Source of the DNA: Maribacter sp. MMG018
GTDB taxonomy: Bacteria > Bacteroidota > Bacteroidia > Flavobacteriales > Flavobacteriaceae
DNA length: 64,000 bases
Direction of reading: 5' to 3'
Assembly (NCBI RefSeq): GCF_018100785.1
Contig: NZ_JAGJEC010000002.1
Coordinates: 496,001-560,000 of the forward strand
Below the pieces are notes generated by a model. It saw only the letters and a program-made list of their open reading frames with translations, had not been told where the DNA came from and made no database searches. Made by a program: the position numbers and the translations under genes. The stretch's first letter is position 1. Each line of letters starts with the position of its first letter. Shown piece by piece: positions 16,791 to 24,636 of the stretch.

Positions 16791-17612
16791 CTATACATAG
16801 AAAATAGAGGCTTCTGCCCTTGCACCGAACCTTACAGGTAGTAACGTAGTGCCGATACCTTTAGAAACATACATTCTAATATTGTTGGTAGTATACCACC
16901 CTTTTAAGTAAATGCCACTACCGACCGGTTTAAATAATTCTTTGCCGAAAAAAGTAATCTGTCCGCCATGGGTATGCCCGGATAGTATACAGGTAATATT
17001 CACTTTTTGCGATGAGTTCAGTTCTGAGATGGTATCGCTGTATTCCGGACAATGGTTTAAGACAATGGTATCTAGTTGTTTGTTGTCCATATCGTTCGCG
17101 GCTTTTTGAAAATCGGCTGTACCCCCAACAAAATCATCGATACCCACTATGTTAATGCTTCTGGTGCCTTTGGTGAAAATATGATTTTTATTCACCAGAA
17201 CAACTCCGTTATGTTTATTAAGTACCGGAGCTATTTCTTCATAAAGAATTTTACCCGAATGTTCTTTGTTACCGTAAATCAGAATTTTTAAAATGCTTTG
17301 GTCGAACAGGGCAAGTAGTTCATTTAGCATGGGTAGCTTACTTTTTCTAGTAATGGTGTCGCCCGTAAAGAGGATAACATCGGGTCGAATATTATTTACC
17401 TTCTCGACAATTGAAATGAGGGAGGAGTTGAGTTCCTTTAAATGTATATCGGATAACTGAATTAAGGTTATTCTGTTCTTTTTGTTTTTACTGATGTCAA
17501 ATACGGTCCAATCGATAATATATTTTTCGAACCAAAATGCGTCCAAAGCAAAAAGGCTACCAAGACCAACAATAGAAAAAAACAATTTTTTGATAAACCC
17601 CCTTCTCTTCAT
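16791..17612 (-). CDS. Metallophosphoesterase, YkuE-like
   Basis: 273 residues. After a basic-then-hydrophobic N-terminus (MKRRGFIKKLFF, hydrophobic 10-26) the calcineurin-like motifs appear in order: Asp55 and His57 (SDIH), Asp85 (GDT), Asn115 (GNKE), His187 (NHCPE), and His213/His215 (GHTHGG). The residue after Asn115 is Lys, where many phosphoesterases have the GNH histidine that protonates the leaving group. All metal ligands are present. It is the last gene of a probable three-gene minus-strand operon with the amylase. Substrate unknown; lipid A or UDP-sugar hydrolases are more distant relatives. Confidence 0.85.
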   Translation of the reverse strand: MKRRGFIKKLFFSIVGLGSLFALDAFWFEKYIIDWTVFDISKNKKNRITLIQLSDIHLKELNSSLISIVEKVNNIRPDVILFTGDTITRKSKLPMLNELLALFDQSILKILIYGNKEHSGKILYEEIAPVLNKHNGVVLVNKNHIFTKGTRSINIVGIDDFVGGTADFQKAANDMDNKQLDTIVLNHCPEYSDTISELNSSQKVNITCILSGHTHGGQITFFGKELFKPVGSGIYLKGWYTTNNIRMYVSKGIGTTLLPVRFGARAEASIFYV

Positions 17613-17651
17613 TACTTCTTCAACTCTCTTCGATGCTATGCTATATTTCTT

Positions 17652-19355
17652 TTAAGGTTTAATGGCCAACTGTAATAGTGCTATATCGTAGTCATTATCC
17701 AAAAGTACTTTTCCGTTTTTGACTTCTACGGACGTTTCCGAATACGTATCAAATAATTTGGTGCCGTCGCCAAAAAAACCTTTTACCCAGATAGACTTTT
17801 TTCCTTTGGGTAAATCTAGGCCAACTACCACTTTGTCTTTATAATCGCCCTTTATATAGGTTCTTCCGAATGAATAAGGCGATTTTCCCAAACGTTTATG
17901 CCTGCCTGCCCCAATGGCGGGGTGGTTGTTTCTAAACTGCCCCAGTTTCTGCCAATACTTTAATGTTTCATGCACTTTTGGTACGGTATCGAGCTCGTTC
18001 CAGTTCATAAAAGACCTAAGTGTAGCGTCTCCTTGGGTACTATCTATGACCAAACTTCTTATGGTTTCGTCCCCGTAATAAATTTGTGAGGCACCTGGTG
18101 TAAGAAGAAGAACGTTGGCAGCCCTTTTCGACTTTGAACGTAGTTTGTCGTATGGGTTGCCATCGTCATGAGAAGTTAAATAATTAAGTACACTTTTTCC
18201 TTTTAATTGAGAGTGAAGTATTTTGTCGTATTTAGAGAAAATGGTCTCATAGTCATCTTTCGCATCCTCTTTCAGTTCAAAATTGATCAGGCTGTGGAAA
18301 CCGTTTTTAAAATAATCTACTTTTTTATCACCAAAATCGTAATTTCTGCCAGATGAGATACCATATCCGTATACTTCTCCGACCATATAAAACTCAGCAT
18401 CGTCCAAAACCGATTTTGGATGTTTTCTTTTCCATGTGTTAAAGGCATAGGATGCTTCTTTGTATAATTCGGCCCAGGCATTTTCATCAACATGCTTTAC
18501 GGTATCTACCCTAAAGCCATCGATTCCGAACTCATGAATATAGTCTGTTAGCCACTTTATTATATAATATCTTGGAGCTCTCGGATAACCGGTTCTTTCA
18601 AAAAATAGTTGCAACTCGTCCAGTTCGGTACTTAACCTTCCTTCTTTTTTCCATTTTGCCAACAAATGATCGGGTAGTTTAACAGCTTCGTCCGAGGCTG
18701 TTATAATGTCTGGCAAGTTATTTACCAGTGTACAATTTGTGGTGTTCTCGTAGGTTGTAAATTCGCATGTAGGTTCGGTGATAACCCATTCTTCTGGCCA
18801 AACGGGATCTTCATCTGTTACCGGCCCCGTATGGTTAAGAACAACATCCATAATAATTCTTATACCATTTTTATGGGCAGTTCGCACTAAATTGGCCAAA
18901 TCCTTTCTTGTCCCGAAGTTGGGGTCTAAAGCGGTCCAATCTTTGGTCCAGTAGCCATGGTAACCGTATGTGTTGCCCGTACCTTCATCGGTATCGCCAT
19001 GTATTTGCTCTACGATGGGCGAAAACCAAATAGCGTTAATTCCGAGATCGGTAAAGTATCCTTCTTTAATTTTTTGTGTGATTCCTTCTATGTCTCCGCC
19101 CATAAACTCTCTGAGCTTTCCGGTTTTATGGGTACGCCCAAAATTTATGTCGTTATGGGGATTGCCATTATTGAATCTATCCGTAAGTAAAAAATAGATA
19201 TTGGCGGCATCCCAAGAAAAGGGAGTTTTCTTTTTTGTGGTAGTCGGTGTGTTGTTAGAGGCTATAGGCGCTTTGGGGACCTCTTTGTTTTTTAAGTTGC
19301 ATGAAAATAAAAGAGAAAATATACCTGCGACAACGATCAAGTTTTTCATATGCAT
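17652..19355 (-). CDS. Alpha-amylase family lipoprotein (glycoside hydrolase family 13)
   Basis: 567 residues. The N-terminus carries a lipobox (SLLFSC, Cys19 counted from the first Met); an ATG two codons later is an equally good start. The GH13 barrel shows DVVLNH at about 170-175, nucleophile Asp284 in GFRVD, acid/base Glu327 in GEVYG, and the transition-state Asp397 in TSHDD. A C-terminal beta domain starts near residue 480. It should act on alpha-glucans at the cell surface or in the periplasm. No SusC/SusD pair is nearby, so it may serve glycogen or maltodextrin turnover outside a full utilization locus. Confidence 0.92.
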   Translation of the reverse strand: MHMKNLIVVAGIFSLLFSCNLKNKEVPKAPIASNNTPTTTKKKTPFSWDAANIYFLLTDRFNNGNPHNDINFGRTHKTGKLREFMGGDIEGITQKIKEGYFTDLGINAIWFSPIVEQIHGDTDEGTGNTYGYHGYWTKDWTALDPNFGTRKDLANLVRTAHKNGIRIIMDVVLNHTGPVTDEDPVWPEEWVITEPTCEFTTYENTTNCTLVNNLPDIITASDEAVKLPDHLLAKWKKEGRLSTELDELQLFFERTGYPRAPRYYIIKWLTDYIHEFGIDGFRVDTVKHVDENAWAELYKEASYAFNTWKRKHPKSVLDDAEFYMVGEVYGYGISSGRNYDFGDKKVDYFKNGFHSLINFELKEDAKDDYETIFSKYDKILHSQLKGKSVLNYLTSHDDGNPYDKLRSKSKRAANVLLLTPGASQIYYGDETIRSLVIDSTQGDATLRSFMNWNELDTVPKVHETLKYWQKLGQFRNNHPAIGAGRHKRLGKSPYSFGRTYIKGDYKDKVVVGLDLPKGKKSIWVKGFFGDGTKLFDTYSETSVEVKNGKVLLDNDYDIALLQLAIKP

Positions 19356-19399
19356 CTTAATTTTGTTAAAGCTATAAAATGCAGATGGAAGGCTAAAAT

Positions 19400-20170
19400 T
19401 TATTTCTTGCGATTTAAAACTTTAAACTCTTCATAACAGCTACTAATGGCGTCCAAAATTTGAAGGTCGTTCGCTGTTGTTATAAAAGATTTTGAATAAT
19501 TACAATTGTTGAGGATGTCTTGAATATCCATTTTGTCCAATTGTAAAAGTTCCATCAGTGTTTCACGATCAAATTTAGAGGCTAGAAGATCACGTATCTG
19601 GTCGTCTTCCTTCATTTGACGCAGTTTTCTCATTTGTGCGGGTCTTTTTCCGAACAAATTCCTTAGTAGGTCTGCAGGGTTTAATATGGCACCTAAAACC
19701 TTTGTAACTGCACTTGGGTTTTTGTTACCGCCTTCGTAACCTACCGATAAACCAGAGATACTATATTGATATGCATTGTTGATAGGTAGGTTTTTAACGT
19801 CTATTTCTAAATATCCCGTTAGTTGATAGGGTCTTACGATAACCTCTTCAAGTGCATATGCAAGCTCTGTTAAGGCAATTTCGGTATTTTGAAACTTGAA
19901 CATGTCGTTGGTTACCCTTATTTTCTGAGACTTAAAACCTAGGTAGGAAAAGTATAGGGTATCGTTAACGGCCGCCGAAATAGAAAATTCCCCTTTTTGG
20001 TTGGTAATGGTACCAATGACCTGATTAAGGTTTACGACGTGTACACTTTCTAAAGGTTCATCGGTTTGGGCATTTTTAACAACCGCCTTTAAAGATCTAA
20101 TTGTAGAATCTTCTTGGGCAACCATAAAAACACTAAAAAAACAAAAAATTCCTACAATGAGAACACGCAT
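19400..20170 (-). CDS. CarboxypepD_reg-like domain protein, exported
   Basis: 256 residues with a signal peptide ending near MVAQE (residue 20), a beta-sandwich carboxypeptidase-regulatory-like domain (about 26-105, with DEPLESVHVVNLNQVIGTITN and SYLGFKSQKI, as in the N-terminal domains of SusC proteins), and a helical C-terminal half rich in Lys, Met and Leu (RKLRQMKEDDQIRDLL). It lies 44 bases upstream of the amylase gene and probably starts that operon. Function unknown. Confidence 0.75.
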   Translation of the reverse strand: MRVLIVGIFCFFSVFMVAQEDSTIRSLKAVVKNAQTDEPLESVHVVNLNQVIGTITNQKGEFSISAAVNDTLYFSYLGFKSQKIRVTNDMFKFQNTEIALTELAYALEEVIVRPYQLTGYLEIDVKNLPINNAYQYSISGLSVGYEGGNKNPSAVTKVLGAILNPADLLRNLFGKRPAQMRKLRQMKEDDQIRDLLASKFDRETLMELLQLDKMDIQDILNNCNYSKSFITTANDLQILDAISSCYEEFKVLNRKK

Positions 20171-20207
20171 AAATCTGTTTCGTCAAAATTTAAAGATACA
20201 AACAAAA

Positions 20208-20236
20208 TAAAAAAATACGCCGAAGCGTATTTTTTA
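20208..20236 (-). terminator. Rho-independent terminator of the DEAD-box helicase gene, UUCG loop
   Basis: On the minus strand the stem AAATACGC/GCGTATTT closes a C(TTCG)G tetraloop, an exceptionally stable RNA hairpin, followed by seven T. Confidence 0.9.
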
Positions 20237-20248
20237 ATATACAATTAA

Positions 20249-22033
20249 CTAAAAGAAATCACCTTTTCTTTTTTGGCTCCGTCTTTTACCGGAATTTGGA
20301 CTTTGTGAATTTCCGCGGTCCCTACCTTTGCTTCGGCTTCTATCATCGTTTCTAGAGCGACTTCTTCCTTTTCCCCTGTCTCCTCTAAAACCTCCGCCTC
20401 CGCGTCGTTTACCTCCGCCTCCGCCTGGATTCTTAGAGATTTCCACGTTTACGAACCTACCATCTACCTTAAAGTCTTTAAAGGTGCTCAGTATTTTCTC
20501 GGACACTTCGGCATCGGTGTTAAAGAAAGAGAAGCTTTCTTTGACATCTACCTTGAAAACATCTTCTTTGCCAAGCCCTACGGTATCTCTGATAAAATCT
20601 TTTAGGGACATCCAGTCATAACCGTCTTTTTCCCCGACATTAACAAAATACCTAACGGACCCATTACTCGGTACAGATGAGTTTCTTCCATAATCGTTAT
20701 CCCTTCCGGATCCGGAACTAAGATCCTTCGCCTTATTGTAGTAGTTATAGAATCTTGTAAATTCTACGGAAACTATCTTTTTGATCAGTTCTTCACGATC
20801 GATACCCTGTAAAACATCATTGATGGCCGGTAGGTAGTTATCTACTTCCGGATTAATTTGGGTATCCTTTATTTTGTTGGCCAAATGGTAAAGTTGTATC
20901 TCGCAAATTTCCATTCCCGTAGGAACGTTCTTAGATATAAAATCCTGTTTTATCTTATTCTCTATTGCTTTGATTTTTCTTAGCTCACTTCGGGTGACTA
21001 TTACCATAGAGATACCCGATTTTCCCGCACGTCCAGTTCTACCACTTCTGTGGGTATATGTTTCTATTTCGTCGGGCAATTGATAATTGATAACATGTGT
21101 AATATCGTCAACATCGATACCCCTGGCCGCAACATCGGTGGCCACAAGCATTTGAATCTGCTTTTTTCTGAACGCGTTCATTACAAGGTCACGTTGGTTT
21201 TGGCTCAGGTCACCATGCAACGCTCCGGCATTATACCCATCTTCAATTAGTTTTTCGGCCACTTTTTGGGTGTCTCGTTTTGTTCTACAGAAAACAACCG
21301 AAAAAATATCAGGATTCGTGTCCGCCAATCTTTTTAAGGCGGGGTAACGATCTCTGCCACTTACCACATAATATTCATGTTGTACAGTAGAAGCTCCCGA
21401 GTTTTTTGCACCTACCGTAATTTCTTGTGGCGAGTGCATGAATTTTTTTGCTATTACCGACACCTCTTTTGGCATGGTAGCGGAAAATAGCCATGTAGAC
21501 TTTTCGTTGGGGGTATTTGACAGAATATCTTTGATATCTTCAAAGAAACCCATGTTCAACATCTCGTCCGCCTCATCAAGAACACAATAATCGATTTTGG
21601 TGATATCCACCAAACGACGATTGATCATGTCTTTCATTCTACCTGGGGTGGCCACGACTATTTGTGCGCCTCTTTTTATCTGTCTGGCTTGTTCGGTAAT
21701 ACTGGCACCACCATATATGGCAACCACATTAACGTTTTTCTCGTATTTGGAATAGAGTTGCAACTCATTTGTTATCTGTAGGCACAACTCACGTGTAGGC
21801 GATAATATAAGGCCTTGCGTTGTTCTACTGTTGCTATCTATTTTTTGAATCAGGGGAAAACCAAAAGCGGCGGTTTTTCCGGTTCCTGTTTGTGCAAGTG
21901 CTACCAGATCGGTCTCACTTTCCAATAAAATTGGGATTGCTTTTTCCTGTACTTCGGAGGGCGATTCAAAACCCATATCCGAAACAGCATCTAATAGAGA
22001 CTTTTCTAGTCCCAGTGCTTCAAACTTTGTCAT
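20249..22033 (-). CDS. deaD: DEAD-box ATP-dependent RNA helicase with DbpA-type RNA-binding domain
   Basis: 594 residues. Helicase motifs in order: AQTGTGKT (47-54), PTREL (79-83), DEAD (153-156), SAT (184-186), ATDVAARGID (298-307) and HRSGRTGRAG (328-337). A DbpA-like RNA-binding domain follows at about 462-536, and the tail (537-594) is rich in Arg, Gly, Ser and Lys. This layout fits CsdA/DeaD, which remodels structured RNA in ribosome assembly and cold adaptation. It has its own strong terminator and is probably monocistronic. Confidence 0.93.
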   Translation of the reverse strand: MTKFEALGLEKSLLDAVSDMGFESPSEVQEKAIPILLESETDLVALAQTGTGKTAAFGFPLIQKIDSNSRTTQGLILSPTRELCLQITNELQLYSKYEKNVNVVAIYGGASITEQARQIKRGAQIVVATPGRMKDMINRRLVDITKIDYCVLDEADEMLNMGFFEDIKDILSNTPNEKSTWLFSATMPKEVSVIAKKFMHSPQEITVGAKNSGASTVQHEYYVVSGRDRYPALKRLADTNPDIFSVVFCRTKRDTQKVAEKLIEDGYNAGALHGDLSQNQRDLVMNAFRKKQIQMLVATDVAARGIDVDDITHVINYQLPDEIETYTHRSGRTGRAGKSGISMVIVTRSELRKIKAIENKIKQDFISKNVPTGMEICEIQLYHLANKIKDTQINPEVDNYLPAINDVLQGIDREELIKKIVSVEFTRFYNYYNKAKDLSSGSGRDNDYGRNSSVPSNGSVRYFVNVGEKDGYDWMSLKDFIRDTVGLGKEDVFKVDVKESFSFFNTDAEVSEKILSTFKDFKVDGRFVNVEISKNPGGGGGKRRGGGGFRGDRGKGRSRSRNDDRSRSKGRDRGNSQSPNSGKRRSQKRKGDFF

Positions 22034-22193
22034 AATTATGTTATACTTAATCGCAAATAAGAATGTTGCTTAGAGCGATTATTTTATAACCTGTTTAGAC
22101 TCAGCGCAACACATGCTATACCAGCGGCATTAATTAAAGCGGCAAAGGTACTGCTAATTAATGAGATGTTATAATTATTAACGGCATTGATTT

Positions 22194-22838
22194 TTAAGGG
22201 GCCAAAAAATAGCCGTAGGAGGACATTAAAATACCTACGATGCCAAATGCTATCATAAGAACGATAAAGGTTTTTTGAAGCTTGGGATTGTCGTATATGA
22301 TAATACAAACTGCCCCGAGAACTATGCTTATTTGAAAGAAAAGCATGCCCAGATCAAATTTTTTGGTAGCATTGTCATATTCTTTGGTCAATGTTTCCCA
22401 TTCATTGATTCCGACAATTTTACCCATTTTCCCGTCAAGGTCTTGAGCCCATTTATCTTTAGGGGTATTAGCTGATCCGATCAATATCTCTTTCTTTTCG
22501 GCACCGTATTTCTCAATTTTACCTTTTATAGCGTCAATTTTGTTCTTAACACCCTCTTTGTTGTCTTCGAGTACTATACCGCTTTCCAATAATAGTTGTA
22601 AATAATCTAGTTCTCCTTCTTTTAGGCTTTCTTTGATGCTTTTTGATTGATACCAGTTAGAGTAGTTTACGACTTTGTTGTGGGCGATCATCATTTCTTC
22701 TTCCAATTCTCCGTTGATCATTTGCGAGATGGCCATTAAGGCCGCAAAAAATGCTATGAGAACACCTCCGACAGCTTCCGCTCTTTCGGAGGCAACAGAA
22801 ACTTCTACGGTATCGTTGTTCTTTTCAGGGTCTGACAT
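22194..22838 (-). CDS. DUF4337 family membrane protein
   Basis: 214 residues: an N-terminal acidic segment, a transmembrane helix at about 24-42, a long soluble helical section with a charged coiled-coil character (about 50-150), and two more hydrophobic helices at the C-terminus (about 160-182 and 188-208). This matches the DUF4337 pattern; the function is unknown. Its start overlaps the end of rdgB by 14 bases, so the two are translationally linked. A 160-base stretch between its stop and the helicase start holds no gene I can support. Confidence 0.75.
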   Translation of the reverse strand: MSDPEKNNDTVEVSVASERAEAVGGVLIAFFAALMAISQMINGELEEEMMIAHNKVVNYSNWYQSKSIKESLKEGELDYLQLLLESGIVLEDNKEGVKNKIDAIKGKIEKYGAEKKEILIGSANTPKDKWAQDLDGKMGKIVGINEWETLTKEYDNATKKFDLGMLFFQISIVLGAVCIIIYDNPKLQKTFIVLMIAFGIVGILMSSYGYFLAP

Positions 22839-23412
22839 GCTGGGTGTTTAGATAGGAAATAAGCTTCGAGAAAGCTTTTCCCCGATGTCCGATTTGATTC
22901 TTTACCTTCAATGGTAGCTCTGCAAATGTTTTGTCGAATCCTTCGGGTTTGAATATGGGATCGTAACCAAAGCCGTTTTTACCGTTTTTTACCTTGGTGA
23001 TCTCTCCTTTGACAGATCCTTTGAAAAACAATGTGTGATTATCAAGGTTTAATGCTATGACCGTCTTAAAACTTGCAGACCTATCTGCTTTGTCCTTAAG
23101 ATTGGTCAAGAGTTTATCCATATTCGCATTGGCGTCGTTTTCTTCTCCGGCATATCTGGCGGAGTATACACCAGGTGCCCCGTTCAGGGCATCAACAAGA
23201 AGTCCGGTATCATCGGCGAAACAGGGAAGTTGATATGTTTTGTATACATAATCGGCCTTCAGTTTGGCATTGCCCTTTAAGGTGTCTGCAGTTTCGGGGA
23301 TAGGTTCTAAACATCCTAAGTCCGTTAAGGAGACCAGGTTGATAAAAGGGGGAAGCAATTTTTGTATTTCCTTTAATTTGTTTTGGTTGTGCGTGGCGAA
23401 TACAAGTTTCAT
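22825..23412 (-). CDS. rdgB: dITP/XTP pyrophosphatase (RdgB/HAM1 family)
   Basis: House-cleaning enzyme that hydrolyses non-canonical purine triphosphates (ITP, dITP, XTP) to monophosphates. 195 residues, normal length. It starts with the classic LVFATHNQNKLKEIQ, followed by FADDTGLLVDALNGAPGVYSARYAG (about residues 65-88, given here as the family signature region) and FGYDPIFKP with EL.LKVKNQIGHRGKA near the end. Confidence 0.95.
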   Translation of the reverse strand: MKLVFATHNQNKLKEIQKLLPPFINLVSLTDLGCLEPIPETADTLKGNAKLKADYVYKTYQLPCFADDTGLLVDALNGAPGVYSARYAGEENDANANMDKLLTNLKDKADRSASFKTVIALNLDNHTLFFKGSVKGEITKVKNGKNGFGYDPIFKPEGFDKTFAELPLKVKNQIGHRGKAFSKLISYLNTQHVRP

Positions 23413-23454
23413 TTAAATGAATTATTCTTTAGGGGAAAAGGAAGTTATCAGAAT

Positions 23455-23462
23455 CAAAAATA
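23455..23462 (-). promoter_or_regulatory. Candidate -7 element for rdgB
   Basis: TATTTTTG on the minus strand, an exact TAnnTTTG match 43 bases upstream of the rdgB start, in the 63-base gap shared with the divergent methyltransferase gene. Confidence 0.45.
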
Positions 23463-23475
23463 CTAATTTTATAAT

Positions 23476-23928
23476 ATGGAACTAAAACTGCCTCCTATTC
23501 TGGTATTTATCTTTTTTGCTATTATGATGTATTTGGTGGGGAGGTTCTTGCCTTTTGGCTTTTTTGATTTTTTCGGACGCTTTCTTCTGGCCAAAATATT
23601 GAGTGTGTTGGCTGTACTGGTCGCGCTGGCATCACTGGTTCAATTTTATAGGTTAAAAACAACTGTAGATCCTAGAAATCCCCAGAAAACGATCAGATTG
23701 GTAACCACCGGTTTGTACAAATATTCTAGAAATCCCATGTATTTGGCCATGTTACTTTTAATGTTGGCTTTTGGTTTACAGATCGGAAATGCGTTTAATA
23801 CATTGGTAGCGGCCGGGTTTGTTTCGTATATGAACCGGTTTCAGATAATTCCGGAAGAGAAAATTTTACATCAGAAATTTGGAAAGGATTATAAAATATA
23901 CCTTTCTCAAACAAGAAGGTGGTTCTAG
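23476..23928 (+). CDS. Isoprenylcysteine methyltransferase-like integral membrane protein
   Basis: 150 residues with about four transmembrane segments and the ICMT/PEMT C-terminal signature: GLYKYSRNPMYLAMLL at about 76-93 (RNPMY is the family hallmark) and a final EEKILHQKFGKDYKIYLSQTRRW region. These enzymes methylate small hydrophobic or lipid-linked acceptors with S-adenosylmethionine; bacterial substrates are mostly unknown. It lies divergent from rdgB and 100 bases upstream of the SatD gene. Confidence 0.85.
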   Translation: MELKLPPILVFIFFAIMMYLVGRFLPFGFFDFFGRFLLAKILSVLAVLVALASLVQFYRLKTTVDPRNPQKTIRLVTTGLYKYSRNPMYLAMLLLMLAFGLQIGNAFNTLVAAGFVSYMNRFQIIPEEKILHQKFGKDYKIYLSQTRRWF

Positions 23929-23948
23929 ACAGGTAAATACCTTTTTTG

Positions 23949-23969
23949 TATTAGTTTTTGGGCTAATAA
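23949..23969 (+). repeat. Operator-like repeat, copy 1 (upstream of the SatD gene)
   Basis: TATTAGTTTTT-GGGC-TAATAA. The ends form an inverted repeat (TATTA...TAATA). A second copy with the same geometry starts exactly 56 bases further on. It sits 20 bases after the preceding stop codon and 58 bases before the SatD start. Confidence 0.5.
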
Positions 23970-24004
23970 TGTCAAATATTACTTAATTAACTTATTTATG
24001 AGTA

Positions 24005-24025
24005 TATTAGTTTTTTAATTAATAA
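24005..24025 (+). repeat. Operator-like repeat, copy 2 (overlapping the SatD leader)
   Basis: TATTAGTTTTT-TAAT-TAATAA, matching copy 1 at 11 contiguous bases, then 4 variable bases, then 6 more identical bases. It ends 2 bases before the SatD ATG at 24028. Bound protein here would block translation start or transcript elongation. Confidence 0.5.
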
Positions 24026-24027
24026 CT

Positions 24028-24633
24028 ATGATAGCAATAATAACAGGTGATATTGTCAATTCTCAAGAGCACCCTTCATCTGAATGGATGGGTGTTTTAA
24101 AAGAATATTTTTCGCGTTTTGGGCCGTCTCCGATGAACTGGGAGATATATAGGGGAGATGAGTTTCAGCTAAAGGTGACACAAGACAATGCTTTGTTTGT
24201 GGCCATTCAAATAAAGGCTATTTTAAAATCTATCAAGGGATTGGATGTGCGTATGGGAATTGGAATTGGTCTTGAGACCTATATTGGCTCGGGGGTTAGT
24301 GAATCCAATGGTCCGGCCTATCAAAGATCTGGTCGTAAATTGGAGTCTTTAAAAGATAGTAGGGTGAATCTTAGTATAGCTACAGGAAACGAATTCTATG
24401 ATCGGACATTGAATCTTATGTTGCGGCTTGCGCTCGACTTTATGGACGATTGGAGTGTGGTATCTGCAGAAATAATAGCATTGGTGTTGGATGAGCCCAA
24501 TGCTTCCCAAAAAGAGATAGCAAAAAAACTGGGCATTAAGCAATCTGCGGTTAGCCAAAGGTTAAAGAGGGCTCGTTTAAACTTGGTTTTGGATCTATTG
24601 GACTATTATGAAAATCAAATCAAAGAAATATAA
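24028..24633 (+). CDS. SatD family protein: cyclase-like domain plus helix-turn-helix
   Basis: 201 residues. The family is known only by name (SatD, from acid-tolerance work in streptococci). Residues 1-125 carry a series that parallels class III nucleotidyl cyclases: ITGDIVNS with Asp8 (compare the FxDIVGST metal site), YRGDEFQL with Asp44 (second metal Asp), VRMGIGIG at 74-81 (compare VRIGIHTG), and GPAYQRSGRKLESL at 95-108 (compare GDAVNxAARLExL), where Gln99 and Arg103 keep the 4-residue spacing of the transition-state Asn and Arg. Residues 157-185 form a helix-turn-helix (SQKEIAKKLGIKQSAVSQRLK). Catalysis is not proven: Asn is replaced by Gln and the Asp spacing is 36, not about 44. DUF3307 follows after 3 bases. 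Confidence 0.85.
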   Translation: MIAIITGDIVNSQEHPSSEWMGVLKEYFSRFGPSPMNWEIYRGDEFQLKVTQDNALFVAIQIKAILKSIKGLDVRMGIGIGLETYIGSGVSESNGPAYQRSGRKLESLKDSRVNLSIATGNEFYDRTLNLMLRLALDFMDDWSVVSAEIIALVLDEPNASQKEIAKKLGIKQSAVSQRLKRARLNLVLDLLDYYENQIKEI

Positions 24634-24636
24634 TAG

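Noticed and set aside
22084-22308. 74-residue reading frame at the end of the DUF4337 gene
   Set aside because: It overlaps the DUF4337 coding frame for half of its length, has no family resemblance, and lacks a promoter; treated as a shadow frame.
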